From Clostridia bacterium (GTDB taxonomy: Bacteria > Bacillota > Clostridia > Oscillospirales > Acutalibacteraceae): DNA of 14,571 nt. The stretch's first letter is position 1, and each line of letters begins with the position of its first letter. The notes under the pieces are model-generated. The model made no database searches, was not told the DNA's origin, and was given only the letters and a program-made list of their open reading frames with translations. A program made the translations under genes and the position numbers. The stretch lies in the NCBI GenBank assembly GCA_017424125.1, contig JAFPBM010000085.1, forward strand, positions 1-14,571. The letters are read 5' to 3'. Positions 1 to 5,854 of this stretch are shown piece by piece.

Positions 1-517
1 ACATACATTTGTCTGCCTGAACAATTTTTGCGCCCTGTAACACGTTAGGCATATATTCTGTTATTGCTGATGAGATGCAGTTGGTGATAGTAATAGCGTG
101 TTTTGCATCGGGGCAATTAACAACTATGTCTATAAAGAGTGACGTATCAGAACGTCTTTCAATTGTGGTCATAGACATAATTTGCATAGCAGAATAACCA
201 TAAGATGAGATTTCATCCTGTTTTGCGACGTATTCATAGAAAGAATAAGTTTTCATAATATCAACATAGGATTCAACCATGTTGAGAGAAGAAGCAATAT
301 CGGTATTGTTGATTTTACCGCTTGTAGTAGAAGCATAATTTTCTGTACCGATACCACCGTTACTACCAATAACGGCAGAAGATGCGGTGTATGTAGGCTT
401 AACAAAATTGTAGTTGTAAACAAAGGTTGCACCCGCAACAATTGCAACAGCCGCAATTATAAACCAAATCTTTTTAATGATTACGTCAATGACGAACCAG
501 ATGGATATCTCCTTCAT
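1..517 (-). CDS. Wzz/YveK-like polysaccharide chain-length determinant (partial, N-terminal part)
   Basis: The reading frame begins at an ATG (complement of 515-517) and stays open to the left edge, giving about 172 residues without a stop. It starts MKEISIWFVIDVIIKK, followed by one hydrophobic membrane helix at about residues 16-35. An extracytoplasmic stretch follows with NFVKPTYTASSAVIG, the typical start of the Wzz/YveK domain (Pfam Wzz) just outside the membrane. Proteins of this family sit in the cytoplasmic membrane and set polymer length, or activate a partner tyrosine kinase (YveL/CapB type), during capsule or exopolysaccharide synthesis. The start is supported by an AAGGAG Shine-Dalgarno about 11 bases upstream and a promoter at 570-598. 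The C-terminus and any second membrane helix lie outside the window, as would the rest of a polysaccharide cluster. The family call rests on topology and the post-membrane motif, so the exact subfamily is uncertain. Confidence 0.75.
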   Translation of the reverse strand, partial: MKEISIWFVIDVIIKKIWFIIAAVAIVAGATFVYNYNFVKPTYTASSAVIGSNGGIGTENYASTTSGKINNTDIASSLNMVESYVDIMKTYSFYEYVAKQDEISSYGYSAMQIMSMTTIERRSDTSLFIDIVVNCPDAKHAITITNCISSAITEYMPNVLQGAKIVQADKCM

Positions 518-550
518 TTTATTAAAAACTCCTTTCAAGACAAAAAGAAA

Positions 551-586
551 ATTGCATACGCTACGAACAAGTATAACATATGCAAT
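551..586. repeat. inverted repeat ATTGCATA...TATGCAAT around the Wzz-gene promoter (candidate operator)
   Basis: Arms ATTGCATA (551-558) and TATGCAAT (579-586) are perfect reverse complements. Two further inward bases extend them to 10 bp with one mismatch (ATTGCATACG against CATATGCAAT). One arm lies in the -35/-10 spacer and the other at about +5 to +12 of the predicted transcript, so the -10 box sits between them. Because one arm is upstream of the likely start, this is better read as a DNA site than as an RNA hairpin. A binding protein is inferred, not shown. Confidence 0.5.
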
Positions 587-598
587 CGTAAATATCAA
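570..598 (-). promoter_or_regulatory. sigma-A-type promoter of the Wzz-like gene
   Basis: Read on the minus strand, TTGATA (593-598) is followed by a 17-base spacer and TATACT (570-575). Each hexamer differs from consensus at one base. The predicted transcript start is near 563, leaving a leader of about 45 bases before the ATG at 517. An inverted repeat (551-560 / 577-586) brackets the -10 box. Confidence 0.7.
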
Positions 599-623
599 GT
601 TATTTATTTATAATATATATTGT

Positions 624-851
624 TTATTTTTGGAAAATAAAATCATCAAAAATCTCATATAAAGTTTTTAGTTCGGGTTTTTCACTTTCCACCTTTTCGG
701 CAAGAGAAATAATGCGTTTTTTGTCGGTTGTGAGGTCGAGGTAGTCATAACATTTGCCGTCAATTTTAATGGAAATACCGTAAGTTTTGAAACGTTTTCC
801 GTTTTCATCACGTGTGAAACCGACGTTAACGTCACAAGTGTAATTTTGCAT
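624..851 (-). CDS. small DUF6514-like protein
   Basis: A 75-residue soluble, acidic protein of unknown function. The centre reads YGISIKIDGKCYDYLDLTTD and the end reads LYEIFDDFIFQK. This resembles the small clostridial DUF6514 family, in which a short beta-hairpin (YGI..., D.d.l..d) precedes a helix and a terminal L...v.DFi segment. The family call is from memory of this pattern, without a search. The start is well fixed: AAGGAGG lies about 8 bases before the ATG, and a perfect consensus promoter is 27 bases further upstream. There is no signal peptide or membrane helix. It is monocistronic or reads through into the Wzz-like gene; no terminator hairpin is visible between them. The promoter strength suggests a well-expressed small protein. 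Confidence 0.7.
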   Translation of the reverse strand: MQNYTCDVNVGFTRDENGKRFKTYGISIKIDGKCYDYLDLTTDKKRIISLAEKVESEKPELKTLYEIFDDFIFQK

Positions 852-877
852 TATAAACCCCTCCTTGTCACGAGGAG

Positions 878-906
878 ATTATACTACCTTTCTTATCACT
901 TGTCAA
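878..906 (-). promoter_or_regulatory. perfect consensus sigma-A promoter of the DUF6514-like gene
   Basis: On the minus strand, TTGACA (901-906), exactly 17 bases, then TATAAT (878-883). Both hexamers match consensus at all six positions. The predicted start near 871 gives a leader of about 20 bases that carries the AAGGAGG Shine-Dalgarno. Confidence 0.85.
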
Positions 907-1051
907 GATAAAATTCCAAAGTTTTTCACATTTTTGTAAATCGACAAAAACGGCTTAAAATAGCGCGATTTTCCAAAAATATGCCAAAAATCCCAAAAAT
1001 TTTTATTTGCAATTTTTAGAACGGTAATTTAATATATATTATGGTGATTAT
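907..1051. other. AT-rich intergenic segment with phased A-tracts
   Basis: This non-coding stretch holds repeated A5/T5 runs. The octamer CCAAAAAT occurs three times, at 973-980, 984-991 and 993-1000, so its A-tracts start 11 and 9 bases apart, close to one helical turn. Further runs lie at 922-926, 931-935, 946-950 and 1013-1017. Such phasing is known to bend DNA. A weak candidate promoter for the downstream plus-strand gene is TTGCAA (1007-1012), 17 bases, TAATAT (1030-1035). No RNA gene or terminator was recognised. Confidence 0.4.
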
Positions 1052-1258
1052 ATGGTTAATATTTTTTTGCGTATAGGCTTTTTTGTTAGCATTTTATCTT
1101 CGCTTGTTTGCTTTTATTACATATTGGGCTTTCAGCATAGCGGTGACGGAATTGAGTCGCTTAATATGATAAATGCATTTGGCAACCTTTCACAAAAAAT
1201 TCTGCTTTTTACAACGTTTTGGGCGGTAGCAGCAGATATTCTCATGAAGAAAAAATAG
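1052..1258 (+). CDS. small two-helix membrane protein, unknown
   Basis: A 68-residue protein that I do not recognise. It has a hydrophobic helix at about residues 4-27 (FFVSILSSLVCFYYILGF), a short polar loop with SGDGIESLNMINAFGN, a second helix at about 48-64 (ILLFTTFWAVAADIL), and a lysine-rich tail (MKKK). This fits a hairpin protein in the cytoplasmic membrane with its basic end inside. The Shine-Dalgarno is weak (GGTGAT shortly before the ATG), and an overlapping out-of-frame ATG lies at 1041. Support for its being real comes from the intergenic region in front, the coding-like composition after very AT-rich DNA, and a strong terminator palindrome that begins within its last codons. No function can be assigned. 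Confidence 0.55.
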   Translation: MVNIFLRIGFFVSILSSLVCFYYILGFQHSGDGIESLNMINAFGNLSQKILLFTTFWAVAADILMKKK

Positions 1259-1286
1259 ATACCACGTGTTTGTGGTATCTATTTTT
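1251..1286. terminator. bidirectional intrinsic terminator holding both convergent stop codons
   Basis: A perfect 15-bp inverted repeat, AAAAATAGATACCAC (1251-1265) and GTGGTATCTATTTTT (1272-1286), with a 6-base loop GTGTTT. The A-rich outer end on one strand is the U-tract on the other, so it can stop transcription both ways. The TAG of the small membrane gene (1256-1258) and the TAG of the RqcH gene (complement of 1279-1281) occupy mirror positions in the two arms. Confidence 0.88.
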
Positions 1287-2994
1287 CATTTAGTTCTTTG
1301 GGTGTTACAAAAACAGTGTTATTAGTTTTGTAAATCACCATACCCGGCCTTGCACCCGCGGGTTTTTTAACGTGTTTTACCGCGGTGTAATCAACAGGAA
1401 CCTGTGAAGAATCTTTTGCCTGTGAGTGAAAAGCCGCAAGGGAAGCCGCCTCTAAAATCGTGCGGTCGGGTATCTCTTGACCGTCTGACACGATTATAAC
1501 GTGTGAGCCGTGAATGTTTTTGGTGTGCAGCCAAATATCGTCTTTTTGTGCGGTACGCAAGGTCAGTGTATCGTTTTGTGCATTGTTTCTGCCGACTAAA
1601 ATCAAAAATCCGTCTGAAGACTCATATTTTCTCGGCGGTAACGATTTATGTTTCACCGTTTTGTTTTTTTGTTTTCTAATGTACCCAGTAGAAACGAGTT
1701 CATCGTGTATGTCTAAAATTTCCGCCATACTTTCGGCACGTAAAAGCGCATCTTCAACCGATTTTATATATGCCTGTTCGCTTTCACAGTCGGCAATAAG
1801 CGCCCCCAAAGTCTGTTCGGCAGAGCAAAGTTTTCTATATTCCTTAAAATACTTTGCAGCACACGCTTGCGGGGAAAGTGCGGGGTCAAGCGGAATACGT
1901 ATCGTGTTCAGGTTTTCGTCGTAATAATTCGGCACCTCGGCAAAGGTGCTGCCGTTTTTGATTAAATGTATATTAGCCTTGATGAGTTCGCCGTAGATGC
2001 GGTATTTTTCGCGGTCTTTACATTTCTCTTTTTCTTTTTGACGTATGAAAAGTTTCTTTTCAAGTCGCGCTTTCGTGCTATTCACAACGCGTAAAACGTC
2101 AGAAGCACTTCGCTTAATGCGAGCCGCGGCATCGCGTTCACAGTAAAAGGCGTCAAGCAATTGACTGAAACTGTCATATTCCTTGAGTGTGTAAAGATTT
2201 CCGTATTGATTTATTGGTAAAAAAGAAAAATCCTTAGGCATACCGTCTTGCGCTAAAAGCATGTACGGTGTGCCGTTTTGCGCTATTTCTTTAAACGTGG
2301 CAAAAGCGCTTAAAAAGGCGCTTTTTTGCGCATCAGTCATATTGGATACAAGCAAATCTTCGCCTACACAGTAGGCAATTTCTCTTGCAACGAGCGGCGA
2401 AACACCCGCCACGTTTTCAAGTATTGCGCGGTCAAGGGTTACTTTGCCCATTTCCAAAATATCATCCAAAACCGTAGCGTCAAAGGGCGATTTTTTCTCT
2501 TGCGCGGGGGGCAGGGCGTATATAGCGCCGGGTTGAATAAGACGGGCGTTCGTTTCAATATCGGAACGCTTAAGTGCATCTAAAATTCTGCCGTCTTCGT
2601 TTACTAAAATCACGTTGCTTTGGTTGCCTATAAACTCGGTTATAAGACGCAAGTTTTTGCGTTCGCCCATCTCGTCGGTTGCGCTGATACAAAGGGTTAA
2701 CATTCGTTCAAGGGAATGTTGTGTTACAGATAAAAGTTTGCCGCCTGTCAGGTGTTTTCGCAAAAGCATACAAAACATAGGCGGTACGGCGGGATTTTCA
2801 AAATTTTGTTCGGTGAAAGAAATGCGCGAAGAACCACTCCGCACCGATATCAGCAGTTTTTTATTAAAACCTGCCGCGCGCAGAGAGATTACGATTTCGT
2901 CGCGCTGCGGCTGTGAAATTTTATCAATTCGGCTGCCACAGGCTGTATTTAATTCTTTTGATAAATTAGAAATAAAAATAGCGTCAAATGGCAT
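1279..2994 (-). CDS. rqcH: NFACT-family ribosome quality control factor RqcH
   Basis: A 571-residue protein, matching the roughly 570 of Bacillus RqcH (also annotated fibronectin-binding protein A, FbpA/YloA). NFACT-N occupies about residues 1-180, with the family motif PPMFCMLLRKHL at 71-82 and TEFIGNQSNVIL at 119-130. A helix-hairpin-helix segment follows (about 185-235), then a charged coiled-coil region (about 285-440) and NFACT-R (about 455-566) with VGRNN, DDIWLH, GSHV and VDYT...VKKPAGARPGMVIY. Known family role: RqcH binds peptidyl-tRNA-obstructed 50S subunits, recruits tRNA-Ala and adds C-terminal alanine tails that mark stalled nascent chains for proteolysis. The conserved Asp-Arg pair of NFACT-N appears here as Glu96-Arg97. 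It is the last gene of its operon: its ATG is 4 bases after the trmK stop, and its GAGGT Shine-Dalgarno overlaps the trmK end. The terminator overlaps its stop. Confidence 0.93.
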   Translation of the reverse strand: MPFDAIFISNLSKELNTACGSRIDKISQPQRDEIVISLRAAGFNKKLLISVRSGSSRISFTEQNFENPAVPPMFCMLLRKHLTGGKLLSVTQHSLERMLTLCISATDEMGERKNLRLITEFIGNQSNVILVNEDGRILDALKRSDIETNARLIQPGAIYALPPAQEKKSPFDATVLDDILEMGKVTLDRAILENVAGVSPLVAREIAYCVGEDLLVSNMTDAQKSAFLSAFATFKEIAQNGTPYMLLAQDGMPKDFSFLPINQYGNLYTLKEYDSFSQLLDAFYCERDAAARIKRSASDVLRVVNSTKARLEKKLFIRQKEKEKCKDREKYRIYGELIKANIHLIKNGSTFAEVPNYYDENLNTIRIPLDPALSPQACAAKYFKEYRKLCSAEQTLGALIADCESEQAYIKSVEDALLRAESMAEILDIHDELVSTGYIRKQKNKTVKHKSLPPRKYESSDGFLILVGRNNAQNDTLTLRTAQKDDIWLHTKNIHGSHVIIVSDGQEIPDRTILEAASLAAFHSQAKDSSQVPVDYTAVKHVKKPAGARPGMVIYKTNNTVFVTPKELNEK

Positions 2995-2998
2995 AAAT

Positions 2999-3664
2999 TT
3001 ACCTCAAAAAGTTTTCAATACACCGTGCGGCGGCATAATATTCCTCGTATTTATCCGCCTCTTTTGGAACACTTTTAATACTGTCGGCACATTTTTTAAG
3101 CCTTGCATATTGTTTGCTTAAAAACTCTTTATCCTCACGTTTTTCGGGGTTTAATTTTCCACAGTAAATAAATTTTTCTTTATCTTCTATAGGGCATTTT
3201 TCTGCTAAAACTTCCATAATGGTGTAAGGCCTGCCGTCAATAACTGCGGTTTCAGAAATCAGGGTGTAACGCTCGCAAAGGTAACGACGTAGTTCCTCGG
3301 GCGAGTTCATAGGTTGCAATAAAAAACGTTTTTTGCTGTTTTCTGCCCACGAACGTGCCAAAATTCCCGCAATACATTCACCGCCCATACCCGCGATAAC
3401 AACGGTGTCGACCTCCGATTTTTCAACGCCCGAAAGCCCGTCACAAAGTCTAAAACCAATCCCTGTAACGCCGCTTTCACTAACGTTTTTCATAGCGCTT
3501 TTAAGGGGTAGTGCGCGTATATCACACGCCAAAACAGCAGGAGAAATTTCCTGCTGTCTTAGAAAAATCGGCAAATATGCGTGGTCGGTGCCAATATCGG
3601 CAACGCGGTCACCTTTTTTAATGAGTTTTGCAATTTCTGCAAGTCTTTCTTTCAAAAAAAACAT
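2999..3664 (-). CDS. trmK: tRNA (adenine(22)-N(1))-methyltransferase TrmK
   Basis: A 221-residue Rossmann-fold methyltransferase of the TrmK (YqfN/Sp1610) family. SAM motif I is VADIGTDHAYLPI at 21-33, the acidic residue after beta-2 is in ACDIR (46-50), and the family signature VVIAGMGG lies at 88-95, followed by LLQPMNSPEELRRYL at 115-129. A basic, helical C-terminal domain (about 165-221) matches the coiled-coil tRNA-binding part of the family. The enzyme uses SAM to form m1A at position 22 of the tRNA D-arm/core in tRNAs with A22. The ATG shares one base with the stop of the upstream DUF1858 gene (TAATG), pointing to coupled translation. The rqcH gene follows 4 bases after its stop. In many Bacillota trmK is followed by a Nif3-like gene (YqfO); here that gene is absent and rqcH takes its place. 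Confidence 0.93.
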   Translation of the reverse strand: MFFLKERLAEIAKLIKKGDRVADIGTDHAYLPIFLRQQEISPAVLACDIRALPLKSAMKNVSESGVTGIGFRLCDGLSGVEKSEVDTVVIAGMGGECIAGILARSWAENSKKRFLLQPMNSPEELRRYLCERYTLISETAVIDGRPYTIMEVLAEKCPIEDKEKFIYCGKLNPEKREDKEFLSKQYARLKKCADSIKSVPKEADKYEEYYAAARCIENFLR

Positions 3665-3864
3665 TATTTGTCCGCAAAATGTGCGTTAAGTTTCGCAAGA
3701 AGTGCATCACAGTCGTTACCGTGAACGGCACAAGCCTGTTCAATGCTCTCTCCGCGGGCGGAGGGGCAGCCAAGGCAATGCATGCCGATTTCAAGGAAAT
3801 ATATTCCCGCACTCTGGTCCATATCAAGAACCTCGCCTACGCACATATCTTTTGTGATTACCAT
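3664..3864 (-). CDS. DUF1858 redox-disulfide domain protein
   Basis: A 66-residue single-domain DUF1858 protein, of the group described as hybrid-cluster-protein-associated redox disulfide domain (TIGR03980). The signature is GMHCLGCPSARGESIEQAC, with the Cys pair Cys30 and Cys33 and a further Cys45, then HGND..ALLAKLN, which is standard for the family. The N-terminal MVITKDMCVGEVLDMDQSAG fits the usual ITKDM.VGEVL start. Cytoplasmic, with no signal peptide. The CxxC pair could form a reversible disulfide or bind a metal or cluster; the family's biochemical role is not established. An AAAGGAAG Shine-Dalgarno precedes the ATG, which lies 18 bases after the yhaM stop. Its TAA overlaps the trmK ATG by one base. 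Its place in an RNA-decay/translation operon suggests a redox-linked accessory role, which is inference. Confidence 0.9.
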   Translation of the reverse strand: MVITKDMCVGEVLDMDQSAGIYFLEIGMHCLGCPSARGESIEQACAVHGNDCDALLAKLNAHFADK

Positions 3865-3882
3865 AAATAAACTTCCTTTCTA

Positions 3883-4851
3883 TTAAAACAGTTTAAGATT
3901 TTCGTCTTGTTTGCGGTCGTGTTTATAAAGTTTACGGTTGTCGAGCGCCCACATTCTGCCTGAAAATTCACCTTTTTCAAGCGGTGCCGTCGCATCTAAA
4001 ACTTCATAAACAGTCGCATCGAGCATATCGAGTTGCGAAAGCAGTATAGCCTCTAAAAACATAGGACGCATACAAGCGCCAAACTCGGGTTCACCGTGGT
4101 GGGATAGCACCATGTGTTCGAGCAGAGTTGCCGTTTCTTCCGATACGCCTAATTCGTTTGCCGCTTTTTCAATCATCATCGCACCGTATGCCAAATGTCC
4201 AATAAGATTACCCTTAGTAGAATAACCTGATGCAACACCGGTATGCGAAACGGTGAATTCTTCGGTCTTTGCAATATCGTGCAAAATAGCACCCGCAATA
4301 AGCAGTTCCTTATCAACGGCAGGGTAGATGTTGCAAACGCCGTCGCAAAGACGGATAATTGAAAGAGTGTGAAGTAAAAGTCCGCCGCGGATTGCGTGAT
4401 GCAGTTTGTATGCCGCGGGCCAGAAAAGCAACTTTTCCTTGTGCTTTTCAAGCAAGTTTACGGTGATTTTGCGTAAATCTTCGTCCGAAAACGCGTTTGC
4501 AATACCCAAAATCTCATCATACATCTTTTCGCCCGAATAAAGCGAAGACTGCACAAAATCCTCAACAGATACGTTATCAGACGGCAAGACAGGTCGGATT
4601 TTATCAATACGCAACTGGTCGTTTCCTTGGTATTTTGAAAGCGTACCGCGCACTTTAACAAGGTCGTCTATGCCGTATTCGCCATATTCCGCCTCGCTAT
4701 AGTTCCAGATTTTTGCGTTGATTTCACCCGTCTTGTCGGAAAGTGTAAGGTCTAAAAAACAGTCACCCTTTTGCGACGTCTTTTTGTCACAGGTTTTAAC
4801 AAGGCAAAACGCCTCAACCGTACCTTTATTATCAATCGGTGTAAAGTTCAT
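3883..4851 (-). CDS. yhaM: YhaM-type 3'-5' exoribonuclease (OB fold plus HD domain)
   Basis: A 322-residue protein, close to the 314 of Bacillus YhaM. An N-terminal OB-fold nucleic-acid-binding domain (about 10-90) includes FLDLTLSDKTGEINAKIWN and VKVRGTLSKYQGNDQLRI. A metal-dependent HD hydrolase domain (about 145-290) shows HHAIRGGLLLHTLS (His161), ILHDIAKTEEF (His191-Asp192), IGHL (His219), SHHG (His251-His252) and QLDMLDA (Asp275), which give the expected metal ligands. The family degrades or trims RNA 3' ends, mostly by short trimming of transcripts left by terminators. It is first gene of the yhaM-DUF1858-trmK-rqcH operon, with a GGAGGT Shine-Dalgarno 5 bases before the ATG and a promoter at 4880-4908. 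The product is expected in the cytosol. Confidence 0.93.
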   Translation of the reverse strand: MNFTPIDNKGTVEAFCLVKTCDKKTSQKGDCFLDLTLSDKTGEINAKIWNYSEAEYGEYGIDDLVKVRGTLSKYQGNDQLRIDKIRPVLPSDNVSVEDFVQSSLYSGEKMYDEILGIANAFSDEDLRKITVNLLEKHKEKLLFWPAAYKLHHAIRGGLLLHTLSIIRLCDGVCNIYPAVDKELLIAGAILHDIAKTEEFTVSHTGVASGYSTKGNLIGHLAYGAMMIEKAANELGVSEETATLLEHMVLSHHGEPEFGACMRPMFLEAILLSQLDMLDATVYEVLDATAPLEKGEFSGRMWALDNRKLYKHDRKQDENLKLF

Positions 4852-4879
4852 ACCGCACCTCCAATATTGCTCTTAAGAA

Positions 4880-4908
4880 ATTATACTATAAAATTCGCCG
4901 TTACGCAA
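4880..4908 (-). promoter_or_regulatory. promoter of the yhaM operon
   Basis: On the minus strand, TTGCGT (4903-4908), 17 bases, then TATAAT (4880-4885). The -10 box is perfect and the -35 box is weak (TTG only). The predicted start near 4873 gives a leader of about 20 bases containing the GGAGGT Shine-Dalgarno. It drives yhaM, the DUF1858 gene, trmK and rqcH, as no later promoter is visible between those genes. Confidence 0.65.
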
Positions 4909-4917
4909 GAACTGTGT

Positions 4918-4946
4918 TTGACTTTATATTATAATTATCGTATAAT
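4918..4946 (+). promoter_or_regulatory. promoter of the TPM-azlC-azlD operon
   Basis: TTGACT (4918-4923), exactly 17 bases, then TATAAT (4941-4946): 11 of 12 consensus positions. It is back-to-back with the yhaM promoter, with only 9 bases between the two -35 boxes. A GGGAGAA Shine-Dalgarno (4964-4970) precedes the ATG at 4976. Confidence 0.85.
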
Positions 4947-4975
4947 AATAAAAAAATTTGTATGGGAGAACATAA

Positions 4976-5854
4976 ATGAAGAAAATTGTTACCCTTTTTA
5001 TTACTTTAATAATGTTTTTTTCTTATAGTTTTTCGGCGTCGGCACTTGCCGTTCCAAACGTCCCTACGACAGAGGCGGAATTTTACGCCGCCGACTATGC
5101 GGGAGTATTATCTGATGCTACCAAAGCGGCAATCGTTTCGGGCAACCAAACGCTTCGAACCGCAACAGGCGGGGAGATTGTTGTTGTGACGGTGGATAAT
5201 ACCGACGGTTTAGAAACGTCGGACTACGCAAAAGAATTAGGTGACCTTTGGGGCGTCGGCTCGGCACAGTATAATAACGGAATGGTGTTGCTTTTAAGCA
5301 TAGAGGATGGCGATTACTACGTTGCTCTCGGCACAGGCGCAGAAACGCTTGTGGACAAACTGCAAAACTTGCTTGATACCGAACTCGAACCTGATTTTGC
5401 GGCAAAAAATTACGATGCGGGCGTTTTGAAGTGTTTCAGCGCGCTTTCTACGCTATTAAGCGAATCGGGCATTGGCGGACCGCTTAATTATTACGAAGAA
5501 AGCGGTGACTATACCTTTACAGGTTACCGTCAGCACGCCGCGGGCGGAATGAGCGCATCATACGGCAAATCATTTACTATATGGGCAATATTATTTTTTG
5601 TTTTTTTATTTATAGTTATTTTGCTTATATCGCGTTCTTGCGTCTATCCCGCATACGGTTACGGCGGTTTCCCGTTTATGCCGTTTTTGTTTATGGGACC
5701 GTTTTATCGCAGACCTTTTTTCTTTCACGGACACCACCATCATCACCACAACCATCATAACCACTTCGGGGGTGGATTTGGCGGCGGCGCCGGTAGAGGT
5801 GGCGGCTTCGGCGGCGGAGGTTCCTTTGGCGGAGGCGGCGCAGGCAGAAGATGA
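4976..5854 (+). CDS. secreted, membrane-anchored TPM-domain protein with His/Gly-rich tail
   Basis: A 292-residue protein. It has a Sec signal peptide at 1-25 (KK, a hydrophobic core, then SASALA), and a TPM domain (Psb32/YgcG/MOLO-1, Pfam TPM_phosphatase) at about 37-165: YAADYAGVLSDATKAAI, TGGEIVVVTVD, WGVGSAQYNNGMVLLLSI and YYVALGTGAE. A membrane helix follows at about 200-219, then an aromatic segment (YGYGGFPFMPF). The tail has 10 histidines in 13 residues (251-263), then a run of glycines with occasional Phe and Arg to the end. The TPM domain should lie outside the cell. Some family members show acid phosphatase activity and others act in assembly or repair of membrane complexes; the substrate here is unknown. 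A Gly-rich C-terminus is usual in bacterial TPM proteins, whereas the poly-His block is less so and may bind metal. Its TGA overlaps the azlC start (ATGA), so it is coupled to a transporter pair. Confidence 0.88.
   Translation: MKKIVTLFITLIMFFSYSFSASALAVPNVPTTEAEFYAADYAGVLSDATKAAIVSGNQTLRTATGGEIVVVTVDNTDGLETSDYAKELGDLWGVGSAQYNNGMVLLLSIEDGDYYVALGTGAETLVDKLQNLLDTELEPDFAAKNYDAGVLKCFSALSTLLSESGIGGPLNYYEESGDYTFTGYRQHAAGGMSASYGKSFTIWAILFFVFLFIVILLISRSCVYPAYGYGGFPFMPFLFMGPFYRRPFFFHGHHHHHHNHHNHFGGGFGGGAGRGGGFGGGGSFGGGGAGRR

Noticed and set aside
477..662. 61-residue plus-strand frame over the Wzz-gene promoter
   Set aside because: It covers the start and promoter of the Wzz-like gene and the end of the DUF6514-like gene, is AT-driven and lacks a ribosome site.
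860..877. CTCCT...AGGAG inverted repeat as an RNA hairpin hiding the ribosome site of the DUF6514-like gene
   Set aside because: The first arm lies immediately after the -10 box and upstream of the predicted transcript start, so it would not be in the mRNA; it could at most be a DNA site.
1514..3121. Plus-strand open frames opposite rqcH and trmK (up to 168 residues)
   Set aside because: They lie fully antisense to genes with clear family motifs, have odd composition (rich in Ser, Arg, Cys) and no ribosome site or family match.
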